DNA of 52,526 nt, from contig CANGJI010000011.1 in assembly GCA_947454135.1 (NCBI GenBank), forward strand, positions 1 to 52,526, written 5' to 3'. Shown here in pieces: positions 45,407 through 52,526 of this stretch. Both the position numbers and the translations under genes were made by a program. The notes below the pieces were generated by a model. The model was not told the origin of the DNA. It saw only the letters and a list, made by a program, of their open reading frames with translations, and did no database searches. Each line of letters starts with the position of its first letter. The stretch's first letter is position 1. Origin of the DNA: Sphingomonadaceae bacterium. Its GTDB lineage: Bacteria > Pseudomonadota > Alphaproteobacteria > Sphingomonadales > Sphingomonadaceae.

Positions 45407-46093
45407 TCAGCTGGCCCCTGCCAGCTCCGCATCCACATCCGAAGCATCTGCGCCGAGGTTGGTGCAGATGAAGCGGACCGCGCTCTCATAGCGGCTCAGC
45501 GCGTCTGCCGGGTCCGCGTAGCCGGCGATTTCCAGGCTGACGAGGCCGTGCATCTGGCCCCAGACGAGGAAGGCGAGGTTCTGCACTTCGGCCGGATCGG
45601 GCGCAGTGGCGCGATGGTGGGCAAGGCAGGTGCCGACGGCGTCGACCAGTGCGGCGAAGGCGGGGTAGGCGTCTTCCACCGGCACCGAGAGCGAAACGAA
45701 CTGGCTGTGGCGTCCGGTGGGGGAGAAGCGCTTTTCGCCGCCGAACATCAGCCGGTACATGCCGGTGTGTTCCAGCGCGAAGCGGCGATAGGCGAGCATC
45801 TGGCGGACCATCCAGCGCAGCGGCGCGGCGCGCTCTTCCGCGGACAGCGCATAGGCATGGAGCCGGGCGAAGCCGACCGCATAGAGCGCCTGCATGAGGC
45901 CGGGCTTGCCGCCGTAGAGCGTGTAGACCGCCATGGTCGAGGAACCGCAAGCGCGCGCCAGTTCGCGCAGGGCGACACCATCCGGCCCGTCACGTCGCAC
46001 CAGCGCTTCGGCCTCTTCCAGCAGGCGCGCGGCAAGGTCTTCGCGAGGGGGTTCAGCCGTGAGGTTGCTCCGATTCTGCATGCTGCCGTGCAT
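45407..46093 (-). CDS. TetR/AcrR-family transcriptional regulator
   Basis: A 228-residue protein. The N-terminal helix-turn-helix is at about 22-66 (VALRELARACGSSTMAVYTLYGGKPGLMQAL), followed by a helical ligand-binding domain of the WHG/TetR_C_33 type. ATG at 46093 (or 46081). It is divergent from the PF10118-type gene with an AT-rich palindromic region between, so it probably represses itself and that gene. Effector unknown. Confidence 0.88.
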   Translation of the reverse strand: MHGSMQNRSNLTAEPPREDLAARLLEEAEALVRRDGPDGVALRELARACGSSTMAVYTLYGGKPGLMQALYAVGFARLHAYALSAEERAAPLRWMVRQMLAYRRFALEHTGMYRLMFGGEKRFSPTGRHSQFVSLSVPVEDAYPAFAALVDAVGTCLAHHRATAPDPAEVQNLAFLVWGQMHGLVSLEIAGYADPADALSRYESAVRFICTNLGADASDVDAELAGAS

Positions 46094-46120
46094 GGCCGCT
46101 TGCCGTGCGCATTTCCAGTC

Positions 46121-46148
46121 CTATATAGCATATATAACCACGTTATAG
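46121..46148. promoter_or_regulatory. AT-rich palindromic region between TetR gene and its divergent neighbour
   Basis: TATATAGCATATATA (46122-46136) holds two TATATA words separated by GCA, and CTATA (46121) is mirrored by TATAG (46144-46148). It stands out in GC-rich DNA and lies midway between divergent starts: a likely combined -10 region and TetR operator. Confidence 0.5.
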
Positions 46149-46174
46149 ATTCGATCCGGCGCGGGGAGCAGGTG

Positions 46175-47086
46175 GTGGGCGGCATCGCAAGCGGAAACGG
46201 CAGCCATGATGGCAAGGGATTGGCGCCGAGAAGCCCGATCACGGTCCGGCAGGGCGCCTTCACCTTTGCCGAAGACACGCCGGCGCACTGGATCCCGCAC
46301 GCGCCCGAATTGGCGCAGATGATCAACGGCGCTTCCTTCGTGATGCCGCATCTGGAGCCATTCCTCGTTGCCACCCTGGGCGAGGCGGCAAAGCGCATCG
46401 AAGACCCGGCGGTGCGGCGTGAAGCGCGCGATTTCTGCATGCAGGAGACGCAGCACTACCGCACCCACCGGCGCTTCAACGATGCGCTGCTGGGGCAGGG
46501 TTACGAGAGCCTTGCCGAAGTCGAGGCGGAAATGGCGGCGGCCTATGCGCGGCTGATGGAGCGGCCGCTGGCGGAACGGCTGGCCTATGCGGCAGGATTC
46601 GAGGCGATGACGCTGGGGGTGACGGACTGGCTTGTGGGCAATCGGGTTGAGCTGTTCCGGGGGGCGCACGCAGGCGTGACCTCGTTCATCCTGTGGCACA
46701 TGGTCGAGGAGACCGAGCACAAGCTGGTCGCGCATGACGTCTATCAGGCGGTCTCGCCGGGGTACTGGCGGCGCGCGACTGGCGTGCTGCACGGTTCGCT
46801 CGACGTGATCCGCTGGAGCCGGCGGTGCTACCGTGCGCTACTGCTTGCGGACAGGCGCTGGAGGCGACCGTCCTCGCGGTTGCGGGTATGGTGGTGGGCA
46901 GCGCGGTTTCTGCTGGGGGCTGGGCCTGCCGTGCTGCGCGCCATGGTGCCGGGGCACGATCCGCGCGACATCAAGGACCACCCATGGGTGCGGGAGTGGA
47001 TCGCGGGCCATGCGCGTTCGGCAGAGCGCAGCGCGCCGATGCCGCTGATTGACACACAAAGCGCCGCGATGCCGGTGCCGTTCTGA
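46175..47086 (+). CDS. PF10118-family putative metal-dependent hydrolase
   Basis: A 303-residue helical protein. FCMQETQHYRTHRRFN and WHMVEETEHKLVAHDVY contain ExxH-type motifs in two helices, resembling the di-iron or metal site of the family. There are hydrophobic stretches near 235-250, so membrane association is possible. Biochemical role unknown. The start is GTG at 46175 with GGGGAG 6 nt upstream; the open frame continues back into the antisense of the TetR gene and is not used. Confidence 0.8.
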   Translation: MGGIASGNGSHDGKGLAPRSPITVRQGAFTFAEDTPAHWIPHAPELAQMINGASFVMPHLEPFLVATLGEAAKRIEDPAVRREARDFCMQETQHYRTHRRFNDALLGQGYESLAEVEAEMAAAYARLMERPLAERLAYAAGFEAMTLGVTDWLVGNRVELFRGAHAGVTSFILWHMVEETEHKLVAHDVYQAVSPGYWRRATGVLHGSLDVIRWSRRCYRALLLADRRWRRPSSRLRVWWWAARFLLGAGPAVLRAMVPGHDPRDIKDHPWVREWIAGHARSAERSAPMPLIDTQSAAMPVPF

Positions 47087-47096
47087 CAGGTCTGCG

Positions 47097-48518
47097 CTAG
47101 CCCTCCACGATCCGGTAGGGCACCAGATCGCGCTGGCTGGGATCGACGGCGATGGCCTTGTCGCTCGGGGGGAAGGCGCGCTGATCGCAGGTATCGCGCG
47201 GGCAGATGCGGCAGGAGATGCCGATGCGTGTGACGGCGTCCTCGTTGGTGAGATTGAGGCCGTCGGCATAGACGAATTCGTCGGCCAGCGCGGCTTCGCA
47301 GCCGAGCACGACGGCGTAGCGGCGCGGCTGGCGGTAGTAGCTGCCGCTGGGTTTCACGAGGCCCTTGGCAATCGAGACGTAGCGGATGCCGTCAGGCATT
47401 TCGGCGAGCTGGACGTGGATACGGTCCGGAATGGCGACAGCCTCGTGGACGATCCACAAGGGGCACGCACCGCCAAAGCGGCCGAACTGGAGCCGCGTGG
47501 CGGAGTGGCGCTTGGTAATGTTGCCGGCCATGTCGACACGCGCGAAGAACACCGGGATGCCGCGCGCCTGCGGGCGCTGGAGCGTGGAGAGGCGGTGGCA
47601 GCACTGCTCGAAGCTGACGTGGAAGAGCTGGCGCAGGCGGTCGATATCGTGGCGCAGATGGCGCGCGGCGCTGCGGAAGCGCTCGTAGGGCATGAGGAGC
47701 GCGCCGGCCGCATAGTTGCCGAGGCCGACGGTGAGCAGGTGGCGCGCGGCTTCGGTCTGCAAGGGGGCGGAGGCGACGATTTCGGCGATCTGGCCCGAGA
47801 GCGCCATTGCGGCGACCTGGTAGGCGAGCTGGAACCGGCTCGATTCGTTGGGCTGGGCGGAATCGAGTTGCAAGTGGCGGCGCTGGGCGTCGAAGCGGCG
47901 GAGCGCGGCGCCGCTCGCCCATTCGATGGTGACACCTTCGCGGCGCAGCCATTGCTGCATGGTGCGGATGCGCGGGCTGGCTTCGTCTCCGGCGATCTGG
48001 TGGGCAAGCGTTTCGGCATCGCGGTCGATGCGGTCGACATAGTTGTTGGCGAGGTGGAACCAGTCGCGCACTTCTTCCCAGGGCAGGCGGCCACCTGCGA
48101 TCTCGGACCCGCCGAGATCCGAGCCTATCGCTTCGTCGAGCATTTCGAGGCGCTGCCGGCCCTTGGCGAAGAGGCCGTGCAGCGTGATGAAGCTCTCGGC
48201 GAACTGGGGAAACTGGCGGGCCAGGCGCTCGACCTGATCGGCTGGAATGCCGCCGGGAAGCTGCGGATCGGCAAGGGCTTCGCGCAGCGACTCCGCGAGG
48301 CTGTCGGCCTCAGCCGGGGCGAGATCGGCCCAGTCGACGGGGAAGGCTGCGCGCAGGGCGTCTGCCAGCGCCGGGGTAAGGTGGCGCTCGTCGGTTTCCA
48401 GCTGCGAGAGATAGGGCGCGCTGATGCCGAGCGCGCTCGCCATTTCGGTCTGCCTGAGACCGCGGCGCTGGCGGAGTGTGCGCAGGGCCTGCCCTGCAAA
48501 GATGCGGCGGTTGGACAT
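47097..48518 (-). CDS. ScfR-family short-chain acyl-CoA-responsive XRE regulator (PccR/RamB-like)
   Basis: A 473-residue regulator. An N-terminal XRE helix-turn-helix (about 8-65, LRTLRQRRGLRQTEMASALGISAPYLSQLE) is followed by a long domain including an ImmA/IrrE-like region, and a C-terminal DUF2083 domain with the Cys cluster CRICPRDTC. Family members (RamB in Corynebacterium, PccR in Rhodobacter) sense acyl-CoA thioesters and control acetate or propionate use. It is divergent from pccB and separated from it by a perfect palindrome, so it very likely controls the propionyl-CoA genes. Confidence 0.9.
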   Translation of the reverse strand: MSNRRIFAGQALRTLRQRRGLRQTEMASALGISAPYLSQLETDERHLTPALADALRAAFPVDWADLAPAEADSLAESLREALADPQLPGGIPADQVERLARQFPQFAESFITLHGLFAKGRQRLEMLDEAIGSDLGGSEIAGGRLPWEEVRDWFHLANNYVDRIDRDAETLAHQIAGDEASPRIRTMQQWLRREGVTIEWASGAALRRFDAQRRHLQLDSAQPNESSRFQLAYQVAAMALSGQIAEIVASAPLQTEAARHLLTVGLGNYAAGALLMPYERFRSAARHLRHDIDRLRQLFHVSFEQCCHRLSTLQRPQARGIPVFFARVDMAGNITKRHSATRLQFGRFGGACPLWIVHEAVAIPDRIHVQLAEMPDGIRYVSIAKGLVKPSGSYYRQPRRYAVVLGCEAALADEFVYADGLNLTNEDAVTRIGISCRICPRDTCDQRAFPPSDKAIAVDPSQRDLVPYRIVEG

Positions 48519-48533
48519 CCTTGCTCGACTAGT

Positions 48534-48554
48534 TTGCAAAGTTGGACTTTGCAA
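48534..48554. promoter_or_regulatory. Perfect palindromic operator for the ScfR-type regulator
   Basis: TTGCAAAGT-TGG-ACTTTGCAA, two perfect 9-bp inverted arms with a 3-bp spacer, 16 nt from the regulator start. It contains the TTTGCAAA/TTTGCAA words reported for RamB and PccR sites. A further partial copy, CTTTGC, lies at 48555-48560. Confidence 0.7.
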
Positions 48555-48637
48555 CTTTGCTGAATTGCATTGGACAGGCGCGCTGCAATGCGGCATCGGC
48601 CTCGGCCTTGATCCCTAGCAACCGGGGCTATGCACGA

Positions 48638-50163
<1,526 letters not shown>

Positions 50164-50164
<1 letters not shown>

Positions 50165-50391
50165 TGGTGATAGGTGAATTACTCCTGGCTGTAATGGCTA
50201 TCTACAAGGTCGTTATTACGTCCTTCCCGGTGTTATTTCCAATTATCACTCACGAGTATGTTTTAAAACGATCAAATGAATTCAACGCAAATATTGCTAG
50301 TGTAGTTGTGGGGATTGCTTCTTTGGCGATGGTATTGATAAATTATCTATGGCTGAGCGAAGTGGCCTGCAAAATTTCTGGCTGCTCCTGA
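50164..50391 (+). CDS. Small AT-rich two-helix membrane protein of unknown function
   Basis: A 75-residue protein with two hydrophobic segments (about 2-32 and 45-65), a short charged loop (EYVLKRSNEFNAN) between, and two Cys near the C-terminus (CKISGC). I recognise no family. Base composition is clearly AT-richer than everything around it, with codons such as AAA, TTA, ATA and AAT rare in the neighbours, a sign of recent acquisition. Its ATG overlaps the pccB stop (TGATG), so it is read by coupling. It separates pccB from thiolase. Confidence 0.6.
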
Positions 50392-50413
50392 TAACTTCGG
50401 AGACAAACTTAGC

Positions 50414-51592
50414 ATGACTGACATCTTCATCGTTTCCGGCGCACGCACGGCCATCGGCACGTTTGGCGGCAGCCTCGCCTCGTTCCGCCCGGCGGATCTG
50501 GGCACCATCGTGATCAAGGAGGCGATTGCCCGCGCGGGTCTGACGCCGGACAAGGTCGAGAACGTGGTGATCGGCACTGTCGTGCCGACGCAGCCGAAGG
50601 ACGCCTATGTCAGCCGCGTCGCGGCGGTGAATGCGGGTGTGCCGATCGAGAGCCCGGCGATGAACGTCAACCGGCTGTGCGGTTCGGGCCTGCAGGCCAT
50701 CGTTTCGGCGGCGCAGGGGATTGCGCTGGGCGAGCAGCAGATCGCCATCGGCGGCGGCTGCGAGGTCATGTCGAACGCGCCGCATATGGTGCTGACGGCG
50801 CGGAACGGCCAGAAGATGGGCGATCAGGTCCTGATGGACGCCATGCTTGGCGCGCTTCACGATCCCTTCGAGAACATCCACATGGGCGTGACGGCGGAGA
50901 ACGTGGCCGAGCGCCACCAGATCACGCGCGAAACGCAGGACGCGCTGGCGGTCGAGAGCCACAAGCGCGCGGCGGCGGCAACGGCGGCAGGCTACTTCAA
51001 GGAGCAGATCGTCCCGGTCGAGATCAAGACGCGCAAGGGCACGACCGTGTTCGACACCGACGAGCATTTCCGCGCCGATGCCAGCCTCGAGGCGATGGCG
51101 GCGCTGCGTCCGGTGTTCAAGAAGGACGGCACCGTCACTGCGGGCAACGCCAGCGGCATCAACGACGGCGCGGCTGCGGTGGTGCTGGCGAGCGGCGAGG
51201 CCGTGGCCGAGCACGGGCTGAAGCCCATCGCCAAGATTCTGGCGTGGGGCCATGCGGGCGTGGAGCCCAGTGTGATGGGTCTCGGTCCGGTCAAGGCCGT
51301 GCCGGTGGCGCTGAAGCGCGCCGGGCTGACGCTCGACCAGATCGACGTGATCGAGAGCAACGAGGCCTTTGCGGCGCAGGCCTGCGGCGTGGCCAAGGAA
51401 CTGGGCTTCGATCCGGCCAAGACCAATCCCAATGGTTCGGGCATTTCGCTTGGCCACCCCATCGGGGCGACGGGCGCGATCCTGACGATCAAGGCGGCTT
51501 ACGAGCTGCAGCGCACCGGGGGCCAGTACGGCCTCATCACCATGTGCATCGGCGGCGGTCAGGGCATCGCCATGGTCATCGAGAGGGTCTGA
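50414..51592 (+). CDS. Acetyl-CoA C-acetyltransferase (thiolase)
   Basis: A 392-residue thiolase with the acyl-carrying Cys89 in NVNRLCGSGLQAI, NEAFAAQ, the catalytic His in SLGHPIGATGA and the second Cys in MCIGGGQG. It makes or splits acetoacetyl-CoA, and in this setting could also cleave 3-ketovaleryl-CoA to acetyl- and propionyl-CoA. AtoB/PhaA-like by length. GGAGA precedes the ATG. The mce gene follows at once. Confidence 0.93.
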   Translation: MTDIFIVSGARTAIGTFGGSLASFRPADLGTIVIKEAIARAGLTPDKVENVVIGTVVPTQPKDAYVSRVAAVNAGVPIESPAMNVNRLCGSGLQAIVSAAQGIALGEQQIAIGGGCEVMSNAPHMVLTARNGQKMGDQVLMDAMLGALHDPFENIHMGVTAENVAERHQITRETQDALAVESHKRAAAATAAGYFKEQIVPVEIKTRKGTTVFDTDEHFRADASLEAMAALRPVFKKDGTVTAGNASGINDGAAAVVLASGEAVAEHGLKPIAKILAWGHAGVEPSVMGLGPVKAVPVALKRAGLTLDQIDVIESNEAFAAQACGVAKELGFDPAKTNPNGSGISLGHPIGATGAILTIKAAYELQRTGGQYGLITMCIGGGQGIAMVIERV

Positions 51593-51593
51593 C

Positions 51594-52034
51594 ATGAAGC
51601 TCGGCCGCTTGAATCACATCGGCGTCGCGACGCCTTCGATTGCGGACAGCATTGTCTTCTGGCGCGACGTGATGGGTGCGACGAAGATTCACGAGCCCTT
51701 CGATCTGCCCGAGCAGGGCGTGAAGGTTTGCTTCGTCGATACGCCCGGAGCGGATGGGGCGCTGAACGGCACGCAGATCGAGCTGATCGAGCCGCTGCCG
51801 GGCAACACCGGGATCGCGGGCTTTCTGGCGAAGAACCCCGCCGGGGGGCAGCACCACATGTGCTATGAAGTGCCGGACATCCACGCTGCCAAGGCGGAGT
51901 TCGAGGCACTGGGCAAGCGCGTGCTGGGTGAACCGCGCATCGGTGCGCACGGGACGCTGATCTTCTTCGTCCACCCCAAGGACATGGGCGGCGTGCTGAC
52001 CGAGATCATGGAGACGCCGAAAGAGGCTCACTGA
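51594..52034 (+). CDS. mce: Methylmalonyl-CoA epimerase
   Basis: A 146-residue VOC-fold metalloenzyme that converts (S)- to (R)-methylmalonyl-Co[13 protein letters not shown] (metal His), QIELIEPL (Glu), [10 protein letters not shown] (His) and [17 protein letters not shown] (Glu) are the family metal-site regions. The start follows the thiolase stop by one base. It links pccB to the mutase. Confidence 0.94.
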   Translation: MKLGRLNHIGVATPSIADSIVFWRDVMGATKIHEPFDLPEQGVKVCFVDTPGADGALNGTQIELIEPLPGNTGIAGFLAKNPAGGQHHMCYEVPDIHAAKAEFEALGKRVLGEPRIGAHGTLIFFVHPKDMGGVLTEIMETPKEAH

Positions 52035-52077
52035 GCCGTCTCACTCGCGCGAACCGAACGGACCTAGGGACAAGATC

Positions 52078-52526
52078 ATGGCGAATATCGACGATTGGCA
52101 GAAGGCTGCCGCCAAGGAAGTGAAGGGCAAGGACCTCACCTGGCAGACGCCGGAAGGGATTGCCGTGAAGCCGCTCTACACGGCGGATGACGTGCGCGAA
52201 GATCCCGGCCTGCCCGGTTTCGCGCCGTTCACGCGCGGCGTGCGGGCGTCGATGTATGCGGGCCGCCCCTGGACGATCCGCCAGTACGCGGGCTTCTCCA
52301 CCGCCGAGGAATCGAACGCGTTCTATCGCCGCAATCTGGCGGCGGGTCAGAAGGGCCTTTCGGTCGCCTTCGATCTGGCGACGCACCGCGGCTACGATTC
52401 GGACCATCCGCGCGTGGTCGGCGATGTCGGCAAGGCGGGCGTGGCGATCGATTCGGTCGAGGACATGAAGATCCTGTTCGACGGGATTCCGCTCGATCAG
52501 ATGTCCGTTTCGATGACCATGAACGG
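52078..52526 (+). CDS. Methylmalonyl-CoA mutase, N-terminal part (cut by window end)
   Basis: The first 149 codons of a B12-dependent mutase that isomerises (R)-methylmalonyl-CoA to succinyl-Co[40 protein letters not shown] and the N-terminal barrel region are diagnostic of the large subunit. The full protein is about 715 residues in related bacteria, so the cobalamin domain lies outside the window. AGGGACAAG precedes the ATG. It is the fourth step gene of the propionyl-CoA cluster. Confidence 0.95.
   Translation, partial: MANIDDWQKAAAKEVKGKDLTWQTPEGIAVKPLYTADDVREDPGLPGFAPFTRGVRASMYAGRPWTIRQYAGFSTAEESNAFYRRNLAAGQKGLSVAFDLATHRGYDSDHPRVVGDVGKAGVAIDSVEDMKILFDGIPLDQMSVSMTMN

Noticed and set aside
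45548..46174. Long N-terminal extension of the PF10118-type gene
   Set aside because: It runs antisense through the TetR gene; the GTG at 46175 has a ribosome site and the family domain starts after it.

Overview
The window looks like chromosomal DNA of a high-GC alphaproteobacterium of the Sphingomonadales, most likely Novosphingobium or a close relative. The reasons are the uniformly GC-rich coding sequence, a MipZ-type division ATPase, a TonB-ExbB-ExbD-ExbD energy-transduction operon, a 41-residue cysteine-free ribosomal protein L36, a DUF3035 (BamF-type) lipoprotein after lspA, and an ScfR-type regulator facing propionyl-CoA carboxylase. The assignment rests on reading alone. I see no prophage, insertion sequence, CRISPR array or complete defence system; most of the window is core genome.

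Layout. 1-2130: the tail of a probable tonB gene, then exbB, exbD, exbD, ending in a strong terminator. 2176-7153 (minus): mipZ, a membrane DnaJ-domain protein, phosphoglucomutase/phosphomannomutase and an Lhr-like helicase. 7273-13619: panC, an M20 peptidase-like protein, a ClC-type channel, an SRAP (YedK) protein, a class II aldolase-like protein and an isolated [2Fe-2S] subunit. 13653-18535 (minus): a TonB-dependent siderophore receptor, then a tightly overlapped operon of two DUF4136-like exported proteins and an M14 cytosolic-type carboxypeptidase. 18675-28260: galE, rpmJ, a HAD hydrolase, pgeF and pepN, an M48 membrane protease, an epimerase-like SDR, a DMT transporter and threonine aldolase. 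28325-29538: a small GNAT protein, a cupin, tRNA-Thr(GGT) and a small basic protein. 29693-33390: gpmA-purE-purK-folA-ribF. 33375-35019: TspO and a degenerate GDPD-family protein. 35069-38870: ileS-lspA-DUF3035. 38871-43038: a CorC/HlyC-type protein, an OmpA-type lipoprotein, an aldo/keto reductase and an inositol-phosphatase-family enzyme. 43258-45345: sucCD. 45407-47086: a TetR regulator divergent from a PF10118-type protein. 47097-52526: an ScfR-type regulator divergent from the methylmalonyl-CoA pathway genes (pccB, a small membrane protein, thiolase, mce, and the start of methylmalonyl-CoA mutase).

How the genes work together. The clearest functional module is at the right end. Propionyl-CoA carboxylase beta, methylmalonyl-CoA epimerase and methylmalonyl-CoA mutase convert propionyl-CoA to succinyl-CoA, and sucCD, about 3 kb to the left, uses that product in the TCA cycle. 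A perfect palindrome between the divergent regulator and pccB is a good candidate operator. At the left end the TonB/ExbB/ExbD motor would energise TonB-dependent receptors such as the one at 13653-15761.

Most interesting points: a GDPD-family membrane protein that has lost its catalytic histidines; an M20 protein with two altered zinc-ligand positions; an AT-rich two-helix small protein gene inserted in the propionate operon; a strongly structured 164-nt spacer between exbB and exbD; a low-GC mosaic patch in the ileS editing domain; and dispersed palindromic repeats that sit only between convergent genes. No wholly new multi-gene system is evident; these are the best leads.
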